This document shows positions 26,561 to 38,813 of a stretch of 64,000 bases of DNA, piece by piece. Location: the NCBI RefSeq assembly GCF_963678635.1, contig NC_087066.1, positions 950,201 to 1,014,200 of the forward strand, written 5' to 3'. Below the pieces are notes generated by a model. That model was not told the DNA's origin. It saw only the letters and a program-made list of their open reading frames with translations, and made no database searches. The translations under genes and the position numbers were made by a program. Each line of letters begins with the position of its first letter. Within the stretch, counting starts at the first letter, position 1. The DNA comes from Symsagittifera roscoffensis (lineage: Eukaryota; Xenacoelomorpha; Acoela; Convolutidae).

Positions 26561-28968
26561 TGATGTATAATAGTTGTTTTGTTCTCGCTAAGAAAATTAA
26601 GCTTCGCATTTTCGATCAACTTGTTTGGAACTGAATCAGTTGTTGTTCTTTGTGATGAATAAAATCCATTCTTTGAATCGGGTAATGGGCTTTGCATGGA
26701 AACGTTTTGTTGCTTTGTGATCCCTGTACCTGTTAATTTACTGTACAAAGTCTGATGCATATACTACAATTTAAAGCAAAATGGCATACCGTCGATTCCA
26801 GGGTGTAGTACCCACAAATCTTTTCCAAAGTTCCTGGGAATTGGTTTCAGTTGAATATTACTCGGTTTCTTGTCAATCTTTTTCTATTTTGTTTTTTGTG
26901 CAGCTTTTGGACTCTATTTTGTTGTGCTCGTATAATTTGATAAGTCTGGAATTGTGGGTCGATTGATTAAAATCTCTTTAAATTGATTTTTGGAGATATA
27001 CTCTTTTGAGTTTGAATATTTCACCCTGCAAGCCTCTCAGTTTTAATCTGATTTTTATGCGTTCTCTAATTGAGGAAGTTTGAATCAGGAAATGGATGTA
27101 TCTCCGTTTCAAGTTTGAAATTTTTAGTGCAGTTTTTTTGATGCTGTTCAGTCGAATGATTTCTGTTGTTAAAAAGATGTTTTTTGTCCTCGCTAGGGAA
27201 ATTAAGCTTCGCATTTTCGTTCAATTTTCGGAACTGAATCAGTTGTTGTTACTTGTGGTGAATAAAATCCATTCTTTGAATCGGGTAATGGGATTTGCAA
27301 GGAAACGTTTTGTTGCTTTGTGATCCCTGTACCTATTGCTTTACTGTACAAAGTCTGATGCATATACTACAATTTAAAGCAAAATGGCATATTGTTGATT
27401 CCAGGGTGTACTACCCACAAATCTTTTCCAAAGTTCCTGGGAATTGGTTTCAGTTGAATTTTACTCGGTTTCTTGTCAATCTTTTTCTATTTTGTTTTTT
27501 GTGCAGCTTTTGGACTCTATTTTGTTATGCTCGTATAATTTGATAAGTCTGGAATTGTGGGTCGATTGATTAAAATCTCTTTAAATTGATTTTTGGAGAT
27601 ATACTCTTTTGAGTTTGAATATTTCACCCTGCAAGCCTCTCAGTTTTAACCTGATTTTTATGCGTTCTCTAATTGAGGAAGTTTGAATCAGGAAATGGAT
27701 GTATCTCCGTTTCAAGTTTGAAATTTTTAGTGCAGTTTTTTTGATGCTGTTCAGTCGAATGATTTCTGTTGTTAAAAAGATGTTTTTTGTCCTCGCTAGG
27801 TAAATTAAGCTTCGCATTTTCGTTCAATTTTCGGAACTGAATCAGTTGTTGTTACTTGTGGTGAATAAAATCCATTCTTTGAATCGGGTAATGGGATTTG
27901 CATGGAAACGTTTTGTTGCTTTGTGATCCCTGTACCTGTTGATTTACTGTACAAAGTCTGATGCATATACTACAATTTAAAGCAAAATGGCATATTGTTG
28001 ATTCCAGGGTGTACTACCCACAAATCTTTTCCAAAGTTCCTGGGAATTGGTTTCAGTTGAATATTACTCGGCTTCTTGTCAATCTTTTTCTATCTTGTTT
28101 TTGTGCAGCTTTTGGTTTCTTTTTTGTTGTGCTCGTATAACTTGATAAGTGGGGAATTGTGGGTCGATTGATTAAAGTATCTTTAAATTGATTTTTGGAG
28201 ATATACTCTTTAGAGTTTGAATTTTTCACCCTGCAAGCCTATCAATTTTAACCTGATTTTTGTGCGTTCTGTAATTGAGGTTGTTTGAATCAGGAATTGG
28301 ATATTTCTCCGTTTCAAGCTTCAAATTTATAGTAGTTTTTTCGATTCTGTTCAGTTGAATATTTTCTGATTTATAATAGTTGTTTTGTTCTCGCTAAGAA
28401 AATTAAGCTTCGCATTTTCGATCAACTTGTTTGGAACTGAATCAGTTGTTGTTCTTTGTGATGAATAAAATCCATTCTTTGAATCGGGTAATGGGTTTTG
28501 CATGGAAACGTTTTGTTGCTTTGTGATCCCTGTACCTGTTGATTTACTGTACAAAGTCTGATGCATATACTACAATTTAAAGCAAAATGGCATACCGTCG
28601 ATTCCAGGGTGTAGTACCCTCAAATCTTTTCCAAAGTTCCTGGGAACTGGTTTCAGTTGAATATTACTCGGTTTCTTGTCAATCTTTTTCTATTTTGTTT
28701 TTTGTGCAGCTTTTGGACTCTATTTTGTTGTGCTCGTATAATTTGATAAGTGTGGAATTGTTGGTCGATTGATTAAAATCTCTTTAAATTGATTTTTGGA
28801 GATATACTCTTTAGAGTTTTGAATATTTCACCCTGCAAGCCTATCAATTTTAACCTGATTTTTGTGCGTTCTGTAATTGAGGTTGTTTGAATCAGGAATT
28901 GGATATTTCTCCGTTTCAAGCTTCAAATTTATAGTAGTTTTTTCGATTCTGTTCAGTTGAATATTTTC
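26561..28968 (+). repeat. 2408-bp tetrameric HOR, full copy (c, d, d, c)
   Basis: Monomer starts 26561 (c), 27164 (d), 27767 (d), 28367 (c). Diagnostic variants: CTCTTTTGAGTTTG and GCCTCTCAG in the first two, CCTATTGCTTTAC only in the second (~27332), CGGCTTCTTG with TTGTTTTTGTGC and ATAACTTGATAAG in the third, and TTCTTTGTGATG in the c-types. The following unit has the same order minus one monomer. Confidence 0.9.
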
Positions 28969-30776
28969 TGATGTATAATAGTTGTTTTGTTCTCGCTAAG
29001 AAAATTAAGCTTCGCATTTTCGATCAACTTGTTTGGAACTGAATCAGTTGTTGTTCTTTGTGATGAATAAAATCCATTCTTTGAATCGGGTAATGGGTTT
29101 TGCATGGAAACGTTTTGTTGCTTTGTGATCCCTGTACCTGTTGATTTACTGTACAAAGTCTGATGCATATACTACAATTTAAAGCAAAATGGCATACCGT
29201 CGATTCCAGGGTGTAGTACCCACAAATCTTTTCCAAAGTTCCTGGTAATTGGTTTCAGTTGAATATTACTCGGTTTCTTGTCAATCTTTTTCTATTTTGT
29301 TTTTTGTGCAGCTTTTGGACTCTATTTTGTTGTGCTCGTATAATTTGATAAGTCTGGAATTGTGGGTCGATTGATTAAAATCTCTTTAAATTGATTTTTG
29401 GAGATATACTCTTTTGAGTTTGAATATTTCACCCTGCAAGCCTCTCAGTTTTAACCTGATTTTTATGCGTTCTCTAATTGAGGAAGTTTGAATCAGGAAA
29501 TGGATGTATCTCCGTTTCAAGTTTGAAATTTTTAGTGCAGTTTTTTTGATGCTGTTCAGTCGAATGATTTCTGTTGTTAAAAAGATGTTTTTTGTCCTCG
29601 CTAGGGAAATTAAGCTTCGCATTTTCGTTCAATTTTCGGAACTGAATCAGTTGTTGTTACCTGTGGTGAATAAAATCCATTCTTTGAATCGGGTAATGGG
29701 ATTTGCAAGGAAACGTTTTGTTGCTTTGTGATCCCTGTACCTATTGCTTTACTGTACAAAGTCTGATGCATATACTACAATTTAAAGCAAAATGGCATAT
29801 TGTTGACTCCAGGGTGTACTACCCACAAATCTTTTCCAAAGTTCCTGGGAATTGGTTTCAGTTGAATTTTACTCGGCTTCTTGTCAATCTTTTTCTATCT
29901 TGTTTTTGTGCAGCTTTTGGTTTCTTTTTTGTTGTGCTCGTATAACTTGATAAGTGGGGAATTGTGGGTCGATTGATTAAAGTATCTTTAAATTGATTTT
30001 TGTAGATATACTCTTTAGAGTTTGAATATTTCACCCTGCAAGCCTATCAATTTTAACCTGATTTTTGTACGTTCTGTAATTGAGGTTGTTTGAATCAGGA
30101 ATTGGATATTTCTCCGTTTCAAGCTTCAAATTTATAGTAGTTTTTTCGATTCTGTTCAGTTGAATATTGTCTGATGTATAATAGTTGTTTTGTTCTCGCT
30201 AAGAAAATTAAGCTTCGCATTTTCGATCAACTTGTTTGGAACTGAATCAGTTGTTGTTCTTTGTGATGAATAAAATCCATTCTTTGAATCGGGTAATGGG
30301 TTTTGCATGGAAACGTTTTGTTGCTTTGTGATCCCTGTACCTGTTGATTTACTGTACAAAGTCTGATGCATATACTACAATTTAAAGCAAAATGGCATAC
30401 CGTCGATTCCAGGGTGTAGTACCCTCAAATCTTTTCCAAAGTTCCTGGGAACTGGTTTCAGTTGAATATTACTCGGTTTCTTGTCAATCTTTTTCTATTT
30501 TGTTTTTTGTGCAGCTTTTGGACTCTATTTTGTTGTGCTCGTATAATTTGATAAGTGTGGAATTGTGGGTCGATTGATTAAAATCTCTTTAAATTGATTT
30601 TTGGAGATATACTCTTTAGAGTTTGAATATTTCACCCTGCAAGCCTCTCAGTTTTAACCTGATTTTTATGCGTTCTGTAATTGAGGAAGTTTGAATCAGG
30701 AAATGGATGTATCTCCGTTTCAAGTTTCAAATTTTTAGTGCAGTTTTTTTTTGATGCTGTTCAGTCGAATGATTTC
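28969..30776 (+). repeat. 1808-bp trimer derived from the 2408-bp tetramer by loss of one monomer
   Basis: Monomer starts 28969 (c), 29572 (d), 30172 (c). The first matches 26561 at +2408. The middle one matches 27164 (CCTATTGCTTTAC, GAATTTTACTCGG) in its 5' part and 27767 (CGGCTTCTTG, TTGTTTTTGTGC, ATAACTTGATAAG) in its 3' part. The last matches 28367 at +1805. This is the expected product of unequal crossover that removes one ~603-bp monomer. Confidence 0.88.
29868..29877 (+). other. Unequal-crossover breakpoint interval (10 bp)
   Basis: The monomer 29572-30171 matches 27164-type sequence through the T at 29868 (GAATTTTACTCGG, not GAATATTACTCGG) and 27767-type sequence from the C at 29877 (CGGCTTC, not CGGTTTC). 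The exchange lies in the identical bases between. Confidence 0.85.
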
Positions 30777-32160
30777 CGTTGTTTAAAAGATGTTTTTTGT
30801 CCTCGCTAGGGAAATTAAGCTTCGCATTTTCGTTCAATTTTTGGAACTGAATCAGTTGTTGTTACTTGTGAATAAAATCCATTCTTTGAATCGGGTAATG
30901 GGATTTGCAAGGAAACGTTTTGTTGCTTTGTGATCCCTGTACCTGTTGATTTACTGTACAAAGTCTGATGCATATACTACAATTTAAAGCAAAATGGCAT
31001 ATTGTCGATTCCAGGGTGTACTACCCACAAATATTTTCCAATGTTCCTGGGAATTGGTTTCAGTTGAATATTGCTCAGTTTCTTGTCAATCTTTTTCTAT
31101 CTTGTTTTTTGTGCAGCTTTTGGTTTCTTTTTTGTTGTGCTCGTATAATTTGATAAGTGGGGAATTGTGGGTCGATTGATTAAAGTCTCTTTAAATTGAT
31201 TTTTGGAGATATACTCTTTAGAGTTTGAATATTTCACCCTGTAAGCCTATCAATTTTAAACTGATTTTTATGCGTTCTGTAATTGAGGTCGTTTGAATCA
31301 GGAATTGGATATTTCTCCGTTTCAAGCTTCAAAGTTTTAGTAGTTTTTTCGATTCTGTTCAGTTGAATGTTTTCTGTTGTTTAATAGTTGTTTTGTTCTC
31401 GCTAAGAAAATTAAGCTTCGCATTTTCGTTCGACTTGTTTGGAACTGAATCAGTTGTTGTTATTTGTGATGAATAAAATCCATTCTTTGAATCGGGTAAT
31501 GGGATTTGCAAGGAAACGTTTTGTTGCTTTGTGATCCCTGTACCTGTTGATTTACTGTACAAAGTCTGATGCATATACTACAATTTAAAGCAAAATGGCA
31601 TATTGTCGATTCCAGGGTGTACTACCCACAAATCTTTTCCAATGTTCCTGGGAATTGGTTTCAGTTGAATATTACTCGGTTTCTTGTCAATCTTTTTCCA
31701 TCTTGTTTTTTGTGCAGCTTTTGGTTTCTTTTTTGTTGTGCTCGTATAATTTGATAAGTGGGGAATTGTGGGTTGATTGATTGAAGTCTCTTAAAATTGA
31801 TTTTTGGAGATATACTCTTTAGAGTTTGAATATTTCACCCTGCAAGCCTATCAATTTTAACCTGATTTTTATGCGTTCTGTAATTGAGGTCGTTTGAATC
31901 AGTAATTGGATATTTCTCCTTTTCAAGCTTCAAAGTTTTAGTAGTTTTTTCGATTCTGTTCAGTTGAATGTTTTCTGTTGTATAATAGTTGTTTTGTTCT
32001 CGCTAAGAAAATTAAGCTTCGCATTTTCGTTCGACTTGTTTGGAACTGAATCAGTTGTTGTTATTTGTGATGAATAAAATCCATTCTTTGAATCGGGTAA
32101 TGGGATTTGCAAGGAAACGTTTTGTTGCTTTGTGATCCCTGTACCTGTTGATTTACTGTA
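30777..32160 (+). repeat. Monomeric 601-bp stretch with two near-identical c-type copies
   Basis: Monomer starts 30777 (d; GATTTCCGTTGTTT at its start), 31375 and 31976 (both c). 31375 and 31976 are 601 bp apart and share TTCGTTCGACTTG, CAATGTTCCTGG and GGTTTC variants, indicating a recent single-monomer duplication. The next higher-order unit begins inside the monomer that starts at 31976. Confidence 0.92.
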
Positions 32161-35100
32161 CAAAGTCTGATGCATATACTACAATTTGGCATACCGTCGA
32201 TTCCAGGGTGTAGTACCCTCAAATCTTTTCCAAAGTTCCTGGGAATTGGTTTCAAGTGAATATTACTCGGTTTCTTGTCAATCTTTTTCTATTTTGTTTT
32301 TTGTGCAGCTTTTGGACTCTATTTTGTTGTGCTCGTATAATTTGATAAGTGTGGAATTATGGGTCGATTGATTAAAATCTCTTTAAATTGTTTTTTGGAG
32401 ATATACTCTTTAGAGTTTGAATGTTTCACCCTGCAAGCCTATCAGTTTTAACCTGATTTTTGTGCGTTCTGTAATTGAGGAAGTTTGAATCAGGAAATGG
32501 ATGTATCTCCGTTTCAAGTTTAAATTTTAGTGCAGTTTTTTTCGATGCTGTTCAGTCGAATGATTTCTGTTGTTTAATAGATGTTTTTTGTCCTCGCTAG
32601 GGAAATTAAGCTTCGCATTTTCGTTCAATTTTTGGAATTGAATCAGTTGTTGTTACTTGTGGTGAGTTCAATCCATTCTCTGAATCGGGTAATGGGATCT
32701 GCAAGGAAGCGTTTTGTTGCTTAATGATCCCTGTACCTGGTGATTTACTGTACAAATTCTGGTGCATATACTACAATTTAAAGCGAAATGTCATACCGGC
32801 GATTTCAGGCTGTGCTTTCCACAAATCTTGTCTAAAGCTTCTAGGAATTGGTTTAAGTTGAATGTTACTCGGTTTCTTATCAATCTTTTTGTATCTTGTT
32901 TTTTGTGCAGCTTTTGGAATCTTTTTTGCTGTGCTTGAATAATTTGAAGTATCGATTTCTGGGTACATTGATTCAAATCTCCTAAAAGTGACTTTTGGAG
33001 ATATACTATTCAATTTTTTTAGTGTTTTTTCCTGTAAGCCTATACGTTCTCTAATTAAGGTCGTTTAAATCAGGAAATGGATATTTCTCTGTTTCAAGTT
33101 TCAAAATTTTAGTTCACATTTCGCGATTCTGTTCAGTTGATTATTTTCTGTTGTATAATAGACGTTTTTTGGTTCTCGCTAGGGAAATTAAGCTTCGCTG
33201 TTTCCTTCAATTTTTTGGAACTGAATCTGTTGTTGATATTTGTGATGAGCCTAATCCATTCTCTGAATCGCGTAATGGGATTTGCAAGGAAACGTTTTGT
33301 TGCTTTATGATCCCTGTACCTGGTGAGTTACTGTACAAAGTCTGATGCATATACTAGAATTTAGAGCAAAATGACATACCGGCGATTCCAGGCTGTACTT
33401 TTCACGATTTTTTTTCAAAGTTTCTGGGAATTGGCCTCAGTTGAAATTTACTCGGCTTCTTGTTGATCTTTTTCTATCTTGTTTTTATGCAACTTTTGGA
33501 ATCTTTTTTTTTGTTGTGCTCGTATAATTTGATAAGTGTGAATTTCCAGGTCGATTGATTCAATTCTCTCTAAAAGATGAGTTTTGGAGATATACTCTTC
33601 AGATTTTGAATAATTCAACCTGCAAACCTATCAATTTGAACCTGATTTTTAAATGTTCTGTAATTAAGTCATTTGAATCAGGAAATGGATATTTCTCCGT
33701 TTCAAGTCTCAAAATTTTTGTCCAAATTTTTTGATTCTGTTCAGTTGAATGTTTTCTGTTGTATAATAGTTGTTTTGTTCTCGCTAAGAAAATTAAGCTT
33801 CACAATTTTGTTCAACTTGTTGGAACTGAATCAGTTGTTGTTAATTGTGATGAATAAAATCCATTCTTTGAATCGGGTAATGGGATTTGCAAGGAAACAT
33901 TTTGTGGCTTTGTGATCCCTGTACCTGTAGATTTACTGTACAAAGTCTGATGCATATACTATAATTTAAAGCAAATTGGCATACCGGCGATTCCAGACTG
34001 TACTTCCCACAAATTTTTTCCAAAGCTCCTGGGAATTGGTTTCAGTTGAATATTACTCGGTTTCTTGTCAATCTTTTTCTATCTTCTTTTTTGTGCAGCT
34101 TTTGGAATATTTTTTTATTGTGCTCGTATAATCTGATAAGTGTAGATTTCTGGGTACATTGATTCAAATCTCCTAAAAGTGACTTTTGGAGATATACTAT
34201 TCAATATTTTTAGTGTTTTTTCCTGCCTATCAATTTTAACCTGTTTTTTATACGTTCTCTAATTAAGGTCGTTTAAATCAGGAAATGGATATTTTTCTGT
34301 TTCAAGTTTCATAAATTTAGTTCACATTTCGCGATTCTGTTCAGCTGATTATTTTCTGTTGTATAATAGACGTTTTTTGGTTCTCGATAGTGAAATTAAG
34401 CTTCGCTTTTTCCTTCAATTTTTCGGAACTGAATCTGTTGTTGTTGTTTGTGATGAATAAAATCCATTCTTCGAATGGGTAACGGGATTTGCAAGGAAAC
34501 GTTTTGTTGCTTTGTGATCCCTGTGCCTGGTGATTTACTGTACAAAGTCTGATGCACGTACTACATTTTAAAGCAAAATAACATACCGACGATTTCAGGC
34601 TGTACTTTCCACAAATCTTTTCTAAAGCCTCTGGGATTTGGTTGCAGTTGAATGTTACTGGGTTTCTTATTGATAATTTTGTATCTTGTTTTTTTGTGCA
34701 GCTTTTGGAATAATTTTTGTTGTGCTCGTATGATTTGATAAGTGTGGATTTCGGGGTCGATTGATTAAAATCTTTTTGAAGTGAGTTTTGGAGATACACT
34801 TTAGACTTTGATTATTTCACCCTTCAAGCCTATCAATTTTAACCTGATTTTTATGCGTTCTGTAATTGAGGTCGTTTGAATCAGGAAATGGTTATTTCTC
34901 CGTTTCAAGTTTCAAATTTTTAGTGCAACTTTTTCGATTCTGTTCAGTTGCATGTTTTCTGTTGTATAATAGTTGTTTTGTTCTCGCTAAGAAAATTAAG
35001 CTTCCCATTTTCGTTCAACTTGTTGGAACTGAATCAGTTGTTGTTGTTTGTTATGAATAAAATCCATTTTTTGAATCGGGTAATGGGATTTGCAAGGAAA

Positions 35101-35671
35101 CGTTTTGTTGCTTTGTGATCCCTGTGCCTGGTGATTTACTGTACAAAGTCTGATGCACATACTACATTTTAAAGCAAAATAACATACCGACGATTTCAGG
35201 CTGTGCTTTCCACAAATCTTTTCTAAAGCCTCTGGGATTTGGTTGCAGTTGAATGTTACTGGGTTTCTTATTGATAATTTTGTATCTTGTTTTTTTTGTG
35301 AAGCTTTTGGAATAATTTTTGTTGTGCTCGTATGATTTGATAAGTGTGGATTTCGGGGTCGATTGATTAAAATCTTTTTGAAGTGAGTTTTGGAGATACA
35401 CTCTTTAGACTTGATTATTTCACCCTTCGAGCCTATCAATTTTAACCTGATTTTTATGCGTTCTGTAATTAAGGTCGTTTGAATCAGGAAATGGTTATTT
35501 CTACGTTTCAAGTTTCAAATTTTTAGTGCAACTTTTTCGATTCTGTTCAGTTGAATGTTTTCTGTTGTATAATAGTTGTTTTGTTCTCGCTAAGAAAATT
35601 AAGATTCGCATTTTCGTTCAACTTGTTGGAACTGAATCAGTTGTTGTTGTTTGTGATGAATAGAATCCATC
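32161..35671 (+). repeat. 3.51-kb HOR, full copy (about six monomers)
   Basis: Starts mid-monomer at CAAAGTCTGATGC and contains monomer starts 32568, 33149, 33757, 34357, 34960, 35563. It mixes several subfamilies, including the GACGTTTTTTGG start also seen at the left edge of the window (33149, 34357). Diagnostic deletions repeated in the second copy are a ~10-bp loss at 32187/32188 (ACAATTTGGCATACC) and a ~21-bp loss at ~33037 (AAGCCTATACGTTC). The period to the second copy is 3511-3517 bp. The longest reverse-strand frames of the window (152 and 171 codons) fall here and are not genes. Confidence 0.94.
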
Positions 35672-35680
35672 CAAAGTCTG
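35663..35680 (+). other. Junction between the two 3.51-kb HOR copies, ~86-bp deletion
   Basis: AGAATCCAT, from phase ~+105 of a monomer, is joined to CAAAGTCTGATGC, normally ~90 bp further on, with one extra C at 35671. The phase unit 35563-36078 is therefore 516 bp. There is no microhomology longer than one base at the joint. Confidence 0.88.
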
Positions 35681-38507
35681 ATGCATATACTACAATTTGG
35701 CATACCGTCGATTCCAGGGTGTAGTACCCTCAAATCTTTTCCAAAGTTCCTGGGAATTGGTTTCAAGTGAATATTACTCGGTTTCTTGTCAATCTTTTTC
35801 TATTTTGTTTTTTGTGCAGCTTTTGGACTCTATTTTGTTGTGCTCGTATAATTTGATAAGTGTGGAATTATGGGTCGATTGATTAAAATCTCTTTAAATT
35901 GTTTTTTGGAGATATACTCTTTAGAGTTTGAATGTTTCACCCTGCAAGCCTATCAGTTTTAACCTGATTTTTGTGCGTTCTGTAATTGAGGAAGTTTGAA
36001 TCAGGAAATGGATGTATCTCCGTTTCAAGTTTAAATTTTAGTGCAGTTTTTTTCGATGCTGTTCAGTCGAATGATTTCTGTTGTTTAATAGATGTTTTTT
36101 GTCCTCGCTAGGGAAATTAAGCTTCGCATTTTTCGTTCAATTTTTGGAATTGAATCAGTTGTTGTTACTTGTGGTGAGTTCAATCCATTCTCTGAATCGG
36201 GTAATGGGATCTGCAAGGAAGCGTTTTGTTGCTTAATGATCCCTGTACCTGGTGATTTACTGTACAAATTCTGGTGCATATACTACAATTTAAAGCGAAA
36301 TGACATACCGGCAATTTCAGGCTGTGCTTTCCACAAATCTTGTCTAAAGCTTCTGGGAATTGGTTTAAGTTGAATATTACTCGGTTTCTTATCAATCTTT
36401 TTGTATCTTGTTTTTTGTGCAGCTTTTGGAATCTTTTTTGCTGTGCTTGAATAATTTGAAGTATCGATTTCTGGGTACATTGATTCAAATCTCCTAAAAG
36501 TGACTTTTGGAGATATACTATTCAATATTTTTAGTGTTTTTTCCTGTAAGCCTATACGTTCTCTAATTAAGGTCGTTTAAATCAGGAAATGGATATTTCT
36601 CTGTTTCAAGTTTCAAAATTTTAGTTCACATTTCGCGATTCTGTTCAGTTGATTATTTTCTGTTGTATAATAGACGTTTTTTGGTTCTCGCTAGGGAAAT
36701 TAAGCTTCGCTGTTTCCTTCAATTTTTTGGAACTGAATCTGTTGTTGATATTTGTGATGAGCCTAATCCATTCTCTGAATCGCGTAATGGGATTTGCAAG
36801 GAAACGTTTTGTTGCTTTATGATCCCTGTACCTGGTGAGTTACTGTACAAAGTCTGATGCATATACTAGAATTTAAAGCAAAATGACATACCGGCGATTC
36901 CAGGCTGTACTTTTCACGAATTTTTTTCCAAAGTTTCTGGGAATTGGCCTCAGTTGAAATTTACTCGGCTTCTTGTTGATCTTTTTCTATCTTGTTTTTA
37001 TGCAACTTTTGGAATCTTTTTTTTTGTTGTGCTCGTATAATTTGATAAGTGTGAATTTCCAGGTCGATTGATTCAATTCTCTCTAAAAGATGAGTTTTGG
37101 AGATATACTCTTCAGATTTTGAATAATTCAACCTGCAAACCTATCAATTTGAACCTGATTTTTAAATGTTCTGTAATTAAGTCATTTGAATCAGGAAATG
37201 GATATTTCTCCGTTTCAAGTCTCAAAATTTTTGTCCAAGTTTTTTGATTCTGTTCAGTTGAATGTTTTCTGTTGTATAATAGTTGTTTTGTTCTCGCTAA
37301 GAAAATTAAGCTTCACAATTTTGTTCAACTTGTTGGAACTGAATCAGTTGTTGTTAATTGTGATGAATAAAATCCATTCTTTGAATCGGGTAATGGGATT
37401 TGCAAGGAAACATTTTGTGGCTTTGTGATCCCTGTACCTGTAGATTTACTGTACAAAGTCTGATGCATATACTATAATTTAAAGCAAATTGGCATACCGG
37501 CGATTCCAGACTGTACTTCTCACAATTTTTTTCCAAAGCTCCTGGGAATTGGTTTCAGTTGAATATTACTCGGTTTCTTGTCAATCTTTTTCTATCTTCT
37601 TTTTTGTGCAGCTTTTGGAATATTTTTTTATTGTGCTCGTATAATCTGATAAGTGTAGATTTCTGGGTACATTGATTCAAATCTCCTAAAAGTGACTTTT
37701 GGAGATATACTATTCAATATTTTTAGTGTTTTTTCCTGTAAGCCTATCAATTTTAACCTGTTTTTTATACGTTCTCTAATTAAGGTCGTTTAAATCAGGA
37801 AATGGATATTTTTCTGTTTCAAGTTTCATAAATTTAGTTCACATTTCGCGATTCTGTTCAGCTGATTATTTTCTGTTGTATAATAGACGTTTTTTGGTTC
37901 TCGATAGTGAAATTAAGCTTCGCTTTTTCCTTCAATTTTTCGGAACTGAATCTGTTGTTGTTGTTTGTGATGAATAAAATCCATTCTTCGAATGGGTAAC
38001 GGGATTTGCAAGGAAACGTTTTGTTGCTTTGTGATCCCTGTGCCTGGTGATTTACTGTACAAAGTCTGATGCACGTACTACATTTTAAAGCAAAATAACA
38101 TACCGACGATTTCAGGCTGTACTTTCCACAAATCTTTTCTAAAGCCTCTGGGATTTGGTTGCAGTTGAATGTTACTGGGTTTCTTATTGATAATTTTGTA
38201 TCTTGTTTTTTTGTGCAGCTTTTGGAATAATTTTTGTTGTGCTCGTATGATTTGATAAGTGTGGATTTCGGGGTCGATTGATTAAAATCTTTTTGAAGTG
38301 AGTTTTGGAGATACACTTTAGACTTTGATTATTTCACCCTTCAAGCCTATCAATTTTAACCTGATTTTTATGCGTTCTGTAATTGAGGTCGTTTGAATCA
38401 GGAAATGGTTATTTCTCCGTTTCAAGTTTCAAATTTTTAGTGCAACTTTTTCGATTCTGTTCAGTTGCATGTTTTCTGTTGTATAATAGTTGTTTTGTTC
38501 TCGCTAA
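35672..38507 (+). repeat. 3.51-kb HOR, second copy, truncated to ~2.84 kb
   Basis: Repeats 32161-34990 almost base for base, including both diagnostic deletions (35698/35699 and ~36550). Monomer starts 36079, 36661, 37270, 37874, 38477. Small differences include TCCTGTAAGCC at ~37735 where copy 1 lacks four bases (~34230), and CTTCTCACAATTT at ~37516 for CTTCCCACAAATT. The copy stops abruptly after CTCGCTAA at 38507, where the first copy continues with GAAAATTAAG. Confidence 0.94.
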
Positions 38508-38533
38508 TCTGTCAATCTTTCTTGTCAATCTTT
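38501..38533 (+). other. Truncation joint of the 3.51-kb HOR with templated filler
   Basis: TCGCTAA (to 38507) is followed by the 14-bp filler TCTGTCAATCTTTC (38508-38521) and then TTGTCAATCTTTTTC. GTCAATCTTT occurs twice, at 38511-38520 and 38524-38533, so the filler is a copy of the adjacent downstream sequence. Confidence 0.88.
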
Positions 38534-38813
38534 TTCTATCTTGTTTTTTGTGCAGCTTTTGGACTCTTTTTTGTTGTGCCCGTATAATTTGATAAGTGTG
38601 GAATTGTGGGTCGATTGATTAAAATCTCTTGAAATTGATTTTTGGAGACATACTCTTTAGAGTTTGAATATTTCACCCTGCAAGCGTATCAATTTTAACC
38701 TGATTTTTATGCGTTCTGTAATTGAGGTCGTTTGGATCAGGAATTGGATATTTATCCCTTACAAGTTTCAAAGTTTTAGTAGTTTTTTCGATCCTGATCA
38801 GTTGAATGTTTTC
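38508..38813 (+). repeat. Truncated monomer after deletion joint (337-bp phase unit)
   Basis: The phase unit 38477-38813 is only 337 bp. After a short filler (38508-38521) the sequence resumes at TTGTCAATCTTTTTC in the middle of a monomer and runs on as the GGATCAGGAATTGG and GATCCTGATCAG subfamily. About 265 bp are missing compared with a normal monomer. Confidence 0.92.

Noticed and set aside
34460-34480. tRNA/SINE B-box-like TTCGAAT at 34467 and GGTCGATTGATT in all monomers
   Set aside because: Neither matches the full GGTTCGANTCC box, there is no A box at the right distance, and no cloverleaf or A-rich tail follows.
34341-35511. Longest reverse-strand frames (152 codons at 34341-34799 and 171 codons at 34996-35511)
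   Set aside because: Both lie across satellite monomers and match frames broken by stops in neighbouring copies; composition is that of the A-rich strand. Chance open frames.
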